A stretch of 64,000 nt of DNA, from positions 1 through 64,000 of the forward strand of contig DATJHI010000015.1 in assembly GCA_035493955.1 (NCBI GenBank), written 5' to 3'. Origin of the DNA: NCED01 sp035493955. GTDB lineage: Bacteria > Pseudomonadota > Alphaproteobacteria > Caulobacterales > Caulobacteraceae. Of the stretch, positions 27,184 through 36,276 are shown piece by piece. The position numbers and the translations under genes were made by a program. How positions within the stretch are numbered: position 1 is the stretch's first letter; the number at the start of each line of letters is the position of its first letter. The notes under the pieces were generated by a model. The model was given only the letters and a program-made list of their open reading frames with translations. It was not told the DNA's origin and did no database searches.

Positions 27184-28457
27184 GCGCGCGCCTGCACACC
27201 CTCGCCAACGGCGTCCGCGTCATCTGCGACCCCATGCCGGGGCTCGAGAGCACCGCCCTGTCGGTGGTGATCCGCGGCGCTTCCCGCTGGGAGGGCGCGG
27301 ACCGCAGCGGCTGGTCGCACCTGATCGAGCACATGGTGTTCAAGGGGGCCGGGTCCCGCTCGGCCCTTCAGATCGTCGAGGCGATCGAGGCGGCCGGCGG
27401 CCACGTCAACGCCGCCACCGGCTACGAGCGCACCAGCTATCAGATCCGCTGCCTGCGCGAAGGCCTGGAACTGGGCATGGAGATCGGCGCCGACCTGGTG
27501 CGCCGGCCCACCCTGGATGCGGACGACCTCAGGCGCGAGATCGCCGTGGTCGGCCAGGAGATCGCCGAGGCGGCCGACACGCCCGACGACCGGGTGTTCG
27601 ACCTGGCGCAGGCGAGCGCCTTCGCCGGCCAGCCTCTTGGGCGCCCCATCCTGGGGTCCACCGACAGCATCGGCGCGGCCACGGTCGAGACCTTGTCGGC
27701 CTATCACGCCGCCCTCTACGCCCCGGACCGCATCGTCGTCAGCGTCGCCGGCGCCGTGGACGAGGACCAGCTGCTGGCCCTGGCCGAGCGTCATTTCGGC
27801 GACGCCCGCGCGCCGGCGGAGACCATGAGCGAACCGGTCCCGGCTGCCTTCGTCGGCGGCGAACAGGCCGAGACCCGTCGGCTGGAGCAGGCCCAGCTGG
27901 TGTTGCTGCTGCCGGGCGTCAGCGCCCGCGACGACGACTATTTCGCCATCCGTCTGTTCGCCGAGATCCTGGGCGGCGGCATGTCCTCGCGCCTGTTCCA
28001 GGTGATCCGCGAGGACCGGGGCCTGGCCTACGCCATCGACGCCTATGCCGAGACCTACGAGGACACCGGCGTGCTGGGCATCTATGTCGGCTGCGCCGCC
28101 GCCGACGCGGCCGAGACCGCGCGGCTCAGCGCCGAGGAGACCCTGAAACTCGCCGCCGGCCCCCTGCCGGACGAATTGGCCCGCGCCAAAGCCCAGGCCA
28201 AGGCCCAGTTGTTCATGGGCCGGGAGTCGCCCCTGACCCGCGCCGAACAGGCCGCCGGCCAGGTGCTGCTGTTCGGCCATGCCTTCGAGCCTCTGGAGCT
28301 CGCCACAGCCATCGACGCGGTCGAAGCCGCTGACCTGTCGCGGGTGGGAGAGCGGGCCCTGGGATCGGGTCAGGCTGCGGTGGCGGTGCTGGGACCGAAG
28401 CGCGCTGCGGCGGCCCTGGATGCGTTCCGGAGGGGGCGCGCTATAGTCGGCGCATGA
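27180..28457 (+). CDS. M16-family zinc peptidase (processing-peptidase-like)
   Basis: The 425-residue metalloprotease carries the inverted zinc motif HLIEHMVFKG (HxxEH, about residue 43), with the third ligand Glu in REIAVVGQEIAEAADTPDD. The C-terminal inactive half includes GGGMSSRLFQVIREDRGLAYAIDAY. It resembles bacterial relatives of mitochondrial processing peptidase. There is no signal peptide, so it is probably cytoplasmic. Substrate unknown. It is coupled by four-base overlaps to thrC upstream and the thioesterase gene downstream. Confidence 0.92.
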   Translation: MSARLHTLANGVRVICDPMPGLESTALSVVIRGASRWEGADRSGWSHLIEHMVFKGAGSRSALQIVEAIEAAGGHVNAATGYERTSYQIRCLREGLELGMEIGADLVRRPTLDADDLRREIAVVGQEIAEAADTPDDRVFDLAQASAFAGQPLGRPILGSTDSIGAATVETLSAYHAALYAPDRIVVSVAGAVDEDQLLALAERHFGDARAPAETMSEPVPAAFVGGEQAETRRLEQAQLVLLLPGVSARDDDYFAIRLFAEILGGGMSSRLFQVIREDRGLAYAIDAYAETYEDTGVLGIYVGCAAADAAETARLSAEETLKLAAGPLPDELARAKAQAKAQLFMGRESPLTRAEQAAGQVLLFGHAFEPLELATAIDAVEAADLSRVGERALGSGQAAVAVLGPKRAAAALDAFRRGRAIVGA

Positions 28458-28924
28458 CCACGCCCTTCGACGTCATCCGCTCCATGGGAACGGAGCTGTT
28501 GCAGGCCTCGCCCCAAGCGAAGGCGCTCGGCCTGGTGCTGGTCGGGGTCGAGCCCCGCGAGGCCACCCTGAAGGTGGTCTATCGCGACGACCTGATCGGC
28601 GATCCGGACACCGGGGTGATCGCCGGCGGGGTCGTGACCACCCTGCTGGACCACGCCTGCGGCCAGGCGGTCTGGGCGGCCCTCAAGGAATACACCACCG
28701 TCGCCACCTTGGACCTGCGCATCGACTACATGCGCGCGGCCGAGCCGGGGCTGGACATCTTCGCCCACGCCCATTGCTACAAGCTGACCCGCTCGGTGGC
28801 CTTCGTCCGCGCCCAGGCCTACGACCGCGACCGCGACGATCCTATCGCCACCGCCCAGGCCGCCTTCATGCTGGACGCCCACGCCGGCCGCCCGCCCGGA
28901 ACCAACCGCAAGAAGGCCCCATGA
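28454..28924 (+). CDS. PaaI/hotdog-fold thioesterase, first of a tandem pair
   Basis: The 156-residue hotdog-fold protein should hydrolyse an acyl-CoA or related thioester. The segment DPDTGVIAGGVVTTLLDHACGQAVW matches the active-site helix of PaaI-type enzymes, and VATLDLRIDYMRAAEPG is the conserved beta-strand block. The ATG overlaps the end of the M16 protease gene by four bases. A second hotdog protein follows with another four-base overlap. Substrate is unknown. Confidence 0.88.
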   Translation: MTTPFDVIRSMGTELLQASPQAKALGLVLVGVEPREATLKVVYRDDLIGDPDTGVIAGGVVTTLLDHACGQAVWAALKEYTTVATLDLRIDYMRAAEPGLDIFAHAHCYKLTRSVAFVRAQAYDRDRDDPIATAQAAFMLDAHAGRPPGTNRKKAP

Positions 28925-29352
28925 GCACCCAGGACGACCTGAGCGCGGTCCTGGCCCGCATCCCCTACGCCCGGTTCCTGGGGGTAAGCGCCGAGCTGCA
29001 CGGGGACGAGATGACCGCCATCCTGCCGTTCAGCGACCACCTGATCGGCGACCCGACCTTGCCGGCGCTGCACGGAGGGGTGCTGGGCGCGTTCATGGAG
29101 ATGACCGCCCTGGCCCAGCTGTCGGTCAGCCAAGGCCTGATCCGCCAGCCGCGCCCCATCGACGTCACCGTCCAGTATCTCCGCTCCGGAAAGCCCCAGC
29201 CCGTCTACGCCCGCGCCCAGCTGAAACGGGCGGGCCGCCGCATCGCCAACGTCTATGTCGAAGCCTGGCAGGACACCCGCGCGGCGCCTATCGCGTCCCT
29301 CTACGGCCACTTCCTGATCACGCCCAGGGAGGCGGAACCCGCTTCGGACTGA
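28921..29352 (+). CDS. PaaI/hotdog-fold thioesterase, second of a tandem pair
   Basis: This 143-residue hotdog protein shares the LIGDP and HGGVLGAFMEMTALAQL layout with its upstream neighbour but is clearly diverged from it. RPIDVTVQYLRSGKPQPVYARAQL is the usual PaaI strand block. The ATG at 28921 overlaps the upstream stop (ATGA), so the two are probably made together and might form a heteromer. Substrate unknown. Confidence 0.87.
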   Translation: MSTQDDLSAVLARIPYARFLGVSAELHGDEMTAILPFSDHLIGDPTLPALHGGVLGAFMEMTALAQLSVSQGLIRQPRPIDVTVQYLRSGKPQPVYARAQLKRAGRRIANVYVEAWQDTRAAPIASLYGHFLITPREAEPASD

Positions 29353-29410
29353 CCGTCGCCCAGGGGAGCGCGGCGTTGACCCGCGCCCACGCGGTCTCTA
29401 TCCCGCCCCC

Positions 29411-31105
29411 ATGTTCGAAGGTCTCAGTTCCCAAGCCCGCGACGCCAAGGCGTGGCCATTCGAGCAGGCCCGCGCCCTGCTCGACCGCATCCTGCGTCTG
29501 CGCCTCGATTCCGACGCCGACCGGGACCTGGCCGCCAGCCTGATCCGCAATGGCGAGGCCGCCGTCGCCGCCGAGCGCTTCCCCGCCCTGGTGGACCGCT
29601 CGGTGCTGTTCGAGACCGGCTACGGCCCCTCGGGCCTGCCGCACCTTGGCACCTTCGGCGAGGTGGCGCGCACGACCATGGTGCGCACCGCCTTCCGGGC
29701 CCTCACCGACGACGCCCTGCCGACCAAGCTGATCGCCTTCTCCGACGACATGGACGGGCTGAGGAAGGTTCCGCCCAATGTCCCCAACGGGGAGATGCTG
29801 GCCGAGGACCTGGACAAGCCCCTGACCGTGGTGCGCGACCCCTTCGGCGAGCACGCCAGCTTCGGCCATCACAACAATGCGCGCCTGCGGGCTTTCCTGG
29901 ACGGATTCGGCTTCGACTACGAGTTCGTCTCCTCGACCGACTGTTACCGGGGCGGCCGGTTCGACCGGACCCTGCTGACCGCCCTGGCCCGGTTCGACGC
30001 CATCCAGAAGATCATGCTCCCGTCCCTGGGCGAGGAGCGCCGCGCCACCTATTCGCCCTTCCTGCCGATCAGCCCTAAGACCGGCAAGGTGCTGCAGGTC
30101 CCGACCCTGGAGCGCCACGTCGACCGGGGGACCATCGTCTTCTGCGACGAGGACGGCGAACTGACCGAGGTCCCGGTCACCGGCGGCGGGGTGAAGATGC
30201 AGTGGCGCCCGGACTGGGCCATGCGCTGGACCGCGCTCGGCGTCGATTACGAGATGAGCGGCAAGGACCTGATCGACAGCCAGCGTCTGTCGAACCAGGT
30301 GTGCAAGGTCCTGGGCGGGACCCCGCCGGAGGGGTTCAACTACGAGCTCTTCATGGACGAGAACAACCAGAAGATCTCCAAGACCAAGGGCAACGGCCTG
30401 AGCATGGAGGAATGGCTGCGCTACGGCGCGCCCGAGAGCCTCGCCTATTACATGTTCCAGTCGCCCCGCTCGGCCAAGCGTCTGTTCTTCGACGTCATCC
30501 CCAAGGCGACGGACGAATATCTTCAACAGCTAGACGGCCTCAACCGCAAGGCCGCCGAAGGCAACGGCCCGCCCGACCTGAACAATCCGGCCTGGCACGT
30601 CCACGGGGGCGCGCCGCCCGAGGCGGGCTCGCCGGTGTCGTTCTCGCTGATGCTCAACCTGGTCTCGGCCGCCAACGCCTCCGACAAGCAGATCCTGTGG
30701 GGTTTCCTCGAACGCTATCTGCCGGGCGCCACGCCGGCGAGCGAGCCCCTGCTCGACCGCCTGGCCGACTACGCCATCCATTATTACGAGGACTTCGTCC
30801 GGCCCTCGAAGCGGTTCCGCCCTCCCGACGACCGCGAGCGCGCGGCCATGGCCGACCTGGCGGCCCGCCTGCGCGCCCTGCCGGCCGGGACCACCGACGC
30901 CGAGGCGATCCAGAACGAGGTCTACGCCGCCGGCAAGGACGCCGGGTTCGAGCCCCTGCGCGCCTGGTTCACCGCCCTCTACGAAGTCCTGCTCGGCCAG
31001 ACCCAGGGGCCGAGGTTCGGCTCCTTCGCGGCGGTGTTCGGCCTCGACCGCACCATCGGCCTGATCGACCGCGCCCTGGCCGGCGAGGACCTGGCCTCGA
31101 ATTGA
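29411..31105 (+). CDS. lysK: Lysyl-tRNA synthetase, class I
   Basis: This enzyme charges tRNA-Lys but has a Rossmann class I fold, unlike the class II LysRS of most bacteria. The 564-residue protein has the HIGH-type motif in GPSGLPHLGTFGEVART and the KMSKS-type motif in ENNQKISKTKGNG. CDEDGELTEVPVTGGGVKMQWRPDWAMRW and DYEMSGKDL are further class I LysRS blocks. Class I LysRS is the normal form in many alphaproteobacteria. It follows the thioesterases after 58 bases. Confidence 0.95.
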   Translation: MFEGLSSQARDAKAWPFEQARALLDRILRLRLDSDADRDLAASLIRNGEAAVAAERFPALVDRSVLFETGYGPSGLPHLGTFGEVARTTMVRTAFRALTDDALPTKLIAFSDDMDGLRKVPPNVPNGEMLAEDLDKPLTVVRDPFGEHASFGHHNNARLRAFLDGFGFDYEFVSSTDCYRGGRFDRTLLTALARFDAIQKIMLPSLGEERRATYSPFLPISPKTGKVLQVPTLERHVDRGTIVFCDEDGELTEVPVTGGGVKMQWRPDWAMRWTALGVDYEMSGKDLIDSQRLSNQVCKVLGGTPPEGFNYELFMDENNQKISKTKGNGLSMEEWLRYGAPESLAYYMFQSPRSAKRLFFDVIPKATDEYLQQLDGLNRKAAEGNGPPDLNNPAWHVHGGAPPEAGSPVSFSLMLNLVSAANASDKQILWGFLERYLPGATPASEPLLDRLADYAIHYYEDFVRPSKRFRPPDDRERAAMADLAARLRALPAGTTDAEAIQNEVYAAGKDAGFEPLRAWFTALYEVLLGQTQGPRFGSFAAVFGLDRTIGLIDRALAGEDLASN

Positions 31106-31174
31106 GCCGCGACCGTGGGGGTTGTCCTCACCTCTCATCGTTGCGATCTGAAGGGCTCGCTGTACGGTGACCCT

Positions 31175-32605
31175 ATGAACGCCCTGTCCCCCGCCCCCTC
31201 GATCCTCGAAGCCCACGACGTCGATCCCAAGCGGGCCCTGACCCTGCTGCAGAAGGCGCTCGATGGCGCCGACGACGGCGAGCTGTTCATCGAACGGTCC
31301 GAGTCCGAGGGTCTGATGTTCGACGACGGGCGGCTGAAACAGGCCTCCTACGACTCCACCCAGGGCTTTGGCCTGCGCGTGGTCTCCGGCGAGACCGCCG
31401 GCTACGCCCACGCCAGCGAGATCTCCGAGGCCGCCATCGCCCGCGCCGGCGAGGCTTCCGCCCTGGCCAAGCGGGGGCACGCCGCCGACGTCGCCGAGCC
31501 GCCCCGCCAGACCAACGCCAAGCTCTATGGCGAGGACGACCCCCTCGCCCACCCGGCGTTCGGGGACAAGATCGGGCTGCTTCAGGAGATCGACGCCTTC
31601 GCCCGCGCCCGCGATCCCCGGGTGGTGCAGGTCACCGCTTCCATCTTCGGCGAGCGGCGCCAGATCGAGATCCTGCGCGGCGACGGCCGGCTGCTGCGGG
31701 ACGTCCGGCCGCTGGTGCGGGTCAATGTCTCCATCACCGTCGAACGCGACGGCCGCCGCGAGACCGGCTCGTCCGGCGCCGGCGGGCGCACCACCTTCGA
31801 CGCCTGGGTCCGGCCCGAGCATTGGCAGGGCCAGGTGGACGAGGCGTTGCGCTCGGCCCTGGTCAACCTCGACGCCATCGCGTGTCCGGCCGGGGAAATG
31901 GACGTGGTCATCGGACCGGGGTGGAACGGGGTGCTGTTGCACGAAGCCGTCGGCCACGGCCTGGAAGGCGACTTCAACCGCAAGGGCATCTCCGCCTTTT
32001 CCGGGCGCATCGGCGAACGGGTGGCCGCGCCCGGCGTCACCGTGTTCGACGACGGCTCCATCGCCGACCGACGCGGCTCCCTCACCATCGACGACGAGGG
32101 CACGCCCACCTCGCGCACCATCCTGATCGAGGACGGCATCCTGCGCGGCTATATGCACGACCGGCTGTCGGCGCGGATGATGGGGGTCGAGGCCACCGGG
32201 AACGCCCGCCGGCAGTCCTATGCCCACATGCCCATGCCGCGGATGACCAACACCGGCATGCTCGGCGGCGACACGCCCCGGGAGGAGATGATCGCGTCGG
32301 TGAAGCGCGGCCTCTACTGCGCCAATTTCGGCGGCGGCCAGGTCGACATCACCAACGGCAAGTTCGTCTTCCAGTGCACCGAGGCCTATCTGATCGAGGA
32401 CGGCCGGATCACCGCCCCGGTCAAGGGCGCCACCCTGATCGGCGACGGCCCCTCGGCCCTGACCCGGGTGCAGATGATCGGCGACGACTTCTGCTTCGAC
32501 CCCGGCATCGGCGTGTGCGGCAAGTCGGGGCAGGGCGTGCCGGTGGGCGTGGGCCAGCCCTCGATGAAGATCGGCGGCCTCACCGTCGGCGGGACCAGCC
32601 TCTAG
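31175..32605 (+). CDS. tldD: Metalloprotease TldD
   Basis: TldD works with TldE/PmbA as a zinc peptidase that trims unfolded or modified peptides. The protein of about 476 residues has the zinc motif HEAVGHGLEGD with the downstream GIGVCGKSGQGVPVGVGQPS typical of the family, plus EGLMFDDGRLKQASYDSTQGFGLRV near the N-terminus. The ATG at 31175 replaces an upstream in-frame start whose extra 20 residues are not family-like. No tldE gene is in the window. Confidence 0.94.
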   Translation: MNALSPAPSILEAHDVDPKRALTLLQKALDGADDGELFIERSESEGLMFDDGRLKQASYDSTQGFGLRVVSGETAGYAHASEISEAAIARAGEASALAKRGHAADVAEPPRQTNAKLYGEDDPLAHPAFGDKIGLLQEIDAFARARDPRVVQVTASIFGERRQIEILRGDGRLLRDVRPLVRVNVSITVERDGRRETGSSGAGGRTTFDAWVRPEHWQGQVDEALRSALVNLDAIACPAGEMDVVIGPGWNGVLLHEAVGHGLEGDFNRKGISAFSGRIGERVAAPGVTVFDDGSIADRRGSLTIDDEGTPTSRTILIEDGILRGYMHDRLSARMMGVEATGNARRQSYAHMPMPRMTNTGMLGGDTPREEMIASVKRGLYCANFGGGQVDITNGKFVFQCTEAYLIEDGRITAPVKGATLIGDGPSALTRVQMIGDDFCFDPGIGVCGKSGQGVPVGVGQPSMKIGGLTVGGTSL

Positions 32606-32703
32606 CCAAATCGGCGTTTCACGCAGCCGGCCGTCCGACCCGTCTGGCTGAACCGGACGGCGGATGGTTTAGTCTCCGGGTCGGACAGGGTCGGAGACGG
32701 ACA

Positions 32704-35004
32704 TTGGCGAGCGTGGACACGGATCTTGCGACGGCGCGCCCGAGCCATGCCAGCTTCATTCCGGCCAGCGCCCGCCTACGCGAACTGACCCCCCTGCCCC
32801 TGATCGTCGGGGCGCTGCTGGGCATCGTGTTCGGGGCCTCGTCCCTCTATCTGGTGCTCAAGGTCGGGTTGACGGTCTCGGCCTCGATCCCGGTGGCGGT
32901 GACCTCGATCACCCTGTTCCGGCTGCTGTCCAAGCTGGGCCTGGGCTCGGCCACCATCCTTGAGAACAACATCGTCCAGACCGCCGGCTCAGCGGGCGAA
33001 TCCATCGCCTTCGGCATCGGCGTGACCATGCCGGCGATCATGATCCTGGGCTTCGACCTGGAGATCAGCCGGGTGCTGCTGGTCGCCGTCCTCGGCGGCC
33101 TCCTCGGCATATTGATGATGATCCCGCTGCGCCGGGCCTTGATCGTCGAGCAGCACGCCGAGCTGAAATATCCGGAAGGCACCGCCTGCGCCGAGGTGTT
33201 GAAGGCCGGGGCCACGGCGGAAGAACACCTTCTGGCGGCGGAGGCCGGCGGCCGCGCCCAGACCGCGGCGGAGATCGCCGCCAGCGCCCGCACCATCGTC
33301 GGCGGGTTCGTGATCGGCGTGGTCTACAAGATCGCCATGAGCGCCTTCCAGCTCTGGAAGGACGTGCCCGAAAAGGTGTTCGGGGCGCCCCTGGCCGCCG
33401 GCTCGATCGCGGCGGAGATCTCGCCCGAGCTGTTGGGCGTCGGCTACATCATCGGCCCCCGCATCGCCTCGGCCATGGCGGGTGGGGGCGTCCTGGCTTA
33501 CCTCGTCCTGATCCCGGCCATCCACTTTTTCGGCGGCGCGGCCGGGGCGATCATCCCCCCGGGGACCATGCCGATCAGCCAGATGGGGCCGGGCGAAATC
33601 CGCGGGGCCTACATCCTCTACATCGGCGCGGGCGCGGTGACGGCGGGGGGGCTGATCAGCCTCGTCCGTTCCTTGCCGACCATCTGGCGCGGCCTGAAGG
33701 CGGGTCTGGCCGGGATCAGCTTCGGGAAGGGTCCAGGGGCGGCGGCGCCGGCCCTGGCGCGCACCGACCAGGACCTGCCGTTGCAGGTGGTCGGGATCGG
33801 CCTGGTCGCGCTGATGGGCGCGATCCTGATGGCCCACTCCCTGCACATGAACCTCTTGGGCGCGGCCCTGATCGTGGTGTTCGGCTTCCTCTTCGTCACC
33901 GTCTCGTCGCGGCTGACGGGCGAGATCGGCTCTTCCTCCAATCCGATCTCCGGCATGACGGTGGCCACCCTGCTGCTCACCTGCCTGTTCTTCCTGGCCC
34001 TGGGCTGGACCGGCCCGACCTATTACGTCACCGCCCTGTCGGTGGGGGCCATCGTCTGCATCGCCGCCTCCAATGCCGGCACCACCTCCCAGGACCTGAA
34101 GACCGGCTATCTGGTCGGCTCGACGCCGCGGGCGCAGCAGATCGCCATCCTGATCGGGGCCTTCGCCTCGGCTCTGGCGCTGGGCCCCATCCTGCTGTCC
34201 CTGAACCAGGCCTCCACCGTCTACGTGCCGGTGGCCCCGCTGTCGCAACCCGCCGTCCCCCCAGCCGTGCTGTCGACTCTGCCCGCCGAGCACCTGCAGG
34301 GACCGCAGGCCCGCGACGATGCGGGCGTCTACCGCGTCTGGCACAGGACCGACGGGACCGGCGCCCCGGCCGGCCGCTACCTGGTCAATGAGCGCGGCCA
34401 GCCGGTCTATCTGGTCGATCCCGGCATCAACGGCCAGCACAAGGTCCGCCCGGACGGAAGCCACGTCCTGAAGTTCGACGCCCCCAAGGCGACCCTGATG
34501 TCCTACATCATCAAGGGCATCCTCAATCAGCAGCTGCCCTGGACCCTGGTGATCCTGGGCGCCGCCATCGCCGGGGTGCTGGAGCTGTGCGGCATCCCCT
34601 CCCTCGCCTTCGCGGTGGGGGTCTATCTGCCGGTGTCCTCCTCGATCCCGGTGTTCATCGGCGGGGCTGTCCGCTGGCTGGTGGATCGGCGGGCCCGCAA
34701 GCACATGACCGGCCCGAAGACCCTGTCCGAAATGGAGCTCAGCGCCCTGTCGGACCGCAGCCCAGGCGTGCTGATGGCCTCGGGCTATATCGCCGGCGGC
34801 GCCATCGCCGGGGTCGCCATCGCCTTCATGGCCGGGCTGATGGGCGACTTCAGCCAGCACATCAACGCGGTGATGACCGCGGCCAATCCGTTCTTCGCCG
34901 GCCCTTACGCCGACCTGCTGTCGCTACTGCCCTTCGCCGTTCTATTGGCGACGCTGTACCGCGCGGGAGGCCGGAGACCCGAGCGTCTAGACCCGGCTCG
35001 GTGA
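32704..35004 (+). CDS. OPT-family oligopeptide transporter
   Basis: This large inner-membrane transporter of about 766 residues has roughly 14-16 hydrophobic helices. It opens with ELTPLPLIVGALLGIVFGASSLYLVLKVGLTVSASIPVA and contains YPEGTACAEVLKAG and SSSNPISGMTVATLL, both typical of the bacterial OPT branch. A hydrophilic insert of about 90 residues (roughly 505-595, with RYLVNERGQPVYLVDPG) lies before the last helices. I start at a TTG (32704) seven bases after GGAGA; a GTG at 32713 is the alternative. The substrate is probably a small peptide or metal chelate. It is downstream of tldD by about 98 bases. Confidence 0.88.
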   Translation: MASVDTDLATARPSHASFIPASARLRELTPLPLIVGALLGIVFGASSLYLVLKVGLTVSASIPVAVTSITLFRLLSKLGLGSATILENNIVQTAGSAGESIAFGIGVTMPAIMILGFDLEISRVLLVAVLGGLLGILMMIPLRRALIVEQHAELKYPEGTACAEVLKAGATAEEHLLAAEAGGRAQTAAEIAASARTIVGGFVIGVVYKIAMSAFQLWKDVPEKVFGAPLAAGSIAAEISPELLGVGYIIGPRIASAMAGGGVLAYLVLIPAIHFFGGAAGAIIPPGTMPISQMGPGEIRGAYILYIGAGAVTAGGLISLVRSLPTIWRGLKAGLAGISFGKGPGAAAPALARTDQDLPLQVVGIGLVALMGAILMAHSLHMNLLGAALIVVFGFLFVTVSSRLTGEIGSSSNPISGMTVATLLLTCLFFLALGWTGPTYYVTALSVGAIVCIAASNAGTTSQDLKTGYLVGSTPRAQQIAILIGAFASALALGPILLSLNQASTVYVPVAPLSQPAVPPAVLSTLPAEHLQGPQARDDAGVYRVWHRTDGTGAPAGRYLVNERGQPVYLVDPGINGQHKVRPDGSHVLKFDAPKATLMSYIIKGILNQQLPWTLVILGAAIAGVLELCGIPSLAFAVGVYLPVSSSIPVFIGGAVRWLVDRRARKHMTGPKTLSEMELSALSDRSPGVLMASGYIAGGAIAGVAIAFMAGLMGDFSQHINAVMTAANPFFAGPYADLLSLLPFAVLLATLYRAGGRRPERLDPAR

Positions 35005-35031
35005 GCGGTTCCAGGCCTCCGAATCTCTGGT

Positions 35032-35043
35032 TTACGGACGTAA
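35032..35043. promoter_or_regulatory. Operator-like inverted repeat upstream of blaI (distal)
   Basis: TTACGGACGTAA is a perfect inverted repeat with a two-base centre, 25 bases before the blaI start. BlaI/MecI-family repressors bind short TACA/TGTA-type dyads next to their own genes. The centre lies 22 bp, two helical turns, from that of a second dyad at 35054-35065. Confidence 0.5.
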
Positions 35044-35053
35044 CCGATTTGGA

Positions 35054-35065
35054 TTACACTCGTAG
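35054..35065. promoter_or_regulatory. Operator-like inverted repeat upstream of blaI (proximal)
   Basis: TTACACTCGTAG is an imperfect dyad (TACA-CT-CGTA) ending three bases before the blaI ATG, so a bound repressor would also cover the ribosome-binding area. It shares TTAC...CGTA with the distal site. Confidence 0.45.
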
Positions 35066-35068
35066 GCC

Positions 35069-35437
35069 ATGAACATCACCCAAGCCGAAAGCCGCATCAT
35101 GGATGCGCTGTGGGTCAAGAGTCCGCTGACCGCGGACGAGGTGGTGGCCGCCGTCGCCGGGCCGCAGGGCTGGGGCGAGGCCACGGTCAAGACCCTGATC
35201 AACCGCCTGTTGAAGCGAAAGGCGATCCGCTCCGAACGGATCGACGGGCGGGTCCGCTATGTGCCGCTGCTGCAGCGCGCCGACTATGTGCAGGCCGAAA
35301 GCCAGGGCCTGCTGGACCGGCTGTTCGAGGGCCGCCTTACCCCGCTCGTGGCCCACTTCGCCGAACACCGGACCTTGAAGCCCGACGAGATCAGGCGTTT
35401 GCGCAAGCTGCTGGACGCCCTCGATGACGACGGCTGA
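35069..35437 (+). CDS. blaI: BlaI/MecI-family transcriptional repressor
   Basis: The 122-residue winged-helix repressor has the typical N-terminus (ITQAESRIMDALWVKSPLTADEVV), the recognition-helix region WGEATVKTLINRLLKRKAI and the wing RIDGRVRYVPLL. The C-terminal half should dimerise and contain the cleavage point. It overlaps the M56 peptidase gene by 14 bases, the usual blaI-blaR1 arrangement. Two operator-like dyads lie immediately upstream, which suggests autoregulation. Target genes other than its own operon are unknown. Confidence 0.9.
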   Translation: MNITQAESRIMDALWVKSPLTADEVVAAVAGPQGWGEATVKTLINRLLKRKAIRSERIDGRVRYVPLLQRADYVQAESQGLLDRLFEGRLTPLVAHFAEHRTLKPDEIRRLRKLLDALDDDG

Positions 35438-36242
35438 CCTCCTGGTCGACGCCCTGGTGCGGAGCCAGATCGCCGCCAGCCTGGCGATAATGCTGGTGCT
35501 GGCGCTCAGGCCGGCCGCGCAGCGGCTGATCGGGGCCGAGCTGACCTATCGCCTGTGGGTGGTCGCGCCGGTCGCCGCCGTGGTCGCCCTGTTCCCAAGC
35601 CTGTCCGAATTCTTGTCCCAGGGCGACGCCGCGCCGCCGGCGCTCCACCCGCACGCGACCCTGCTGTTGGAAGCCTGGGCCCTCGGCGTCACCACCGTCG
35701 GCGGTCTGATGGCGCTGGCGGAGGCCCTGTTCCGCCGCTCCGCCCGGCAAGGCCGCGCCGGCCCGGCGGTGATGGGCGTGTCCTGGCCCCGGATCGTCAC
35801 GCCTTCGGACTACGCCGAGCGGTTCACCGCCGCCGAACGCGCGCTGATCGGCCGGCACGAGCGCACCCACATCGCCCGCCGCGACCCCAGGGCCAACCTG
35901 TTCATCGCCGCCATGGGCGCGCTCGCCTGGTTCAACCCCTTGGTCCACATCGCCGCCGCCTGTGCGCGGCTGGACCAGGAACTGGCCTGCGACGCCGCCG
36001 TGATCGAGGCCTGGCCGGGCTGCCGCAGGGACTATGGCGCGACCCTGGTGAAGGCGCACATGAGCCGCTTGGCCTCGCCCCTGGCCTGCGCCTGGCCCGC
36101 CGCCGGCCGCCACCCCCTGGAGGTGCGCCTGGGCATGCTGGCCCGGCCGCCCCTCAGCCTGTCGCATTATGTGAAGGGCGCGGCCGGGATCGGGCTGGTG
36201 GCGGTGATCCTCGCCATCGGGGTCTGGACCTTGGCGCCGTAG
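35424..36242 (+). CDS. M56 (BlaR1-type) membrane peptidase lacking a sensor domain
   Basis: This membrane metalloprotease should cleave or inactivate the partner BlaI on receiving a signal. The 272-residue protein has N-terminal helices (about residues 14-32, 42-60 and 83-102), the zinc motif HERTHIARRD, the downstream QELACDAAVIEA with the third ligand region, and a final helix (IGLVAVILAIGVWTLA). Classical BlaR1 is about 580-600 residues and ends in a penicillin-binding sensor domain. That domain is absent here, so the inducing signal is not obviously a beta-lactam. It is convergent with flhA. Confidence 0.87.
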   Translation: MTTADLLVDALVRSQIAASLAIMLVLALRPAAQRLIGAELTYRLWVVAPVAAVVALFPSLSEFLSQGDAAPPALHPHATLLLEAWALGVTTVGGLMALAEALFRRSARQGRAGPAVMGVSWPRIVTPSDYAERFTAAERALIGRHERTHIARRDPRANLFIAAMGALAWFNPLVHIAAACARLDQELACDAAVIEAWPGCRRDYGATLVKAHMSRLASPLACAWPAAGRHPLEVRLGMLARPPLSLSHYVKGAAGIGLVAVILAIGVWTLAP

Positions 36243-36276
36243 GACCCGACATACCGCCCACCCCTTGGCAAGCGGC

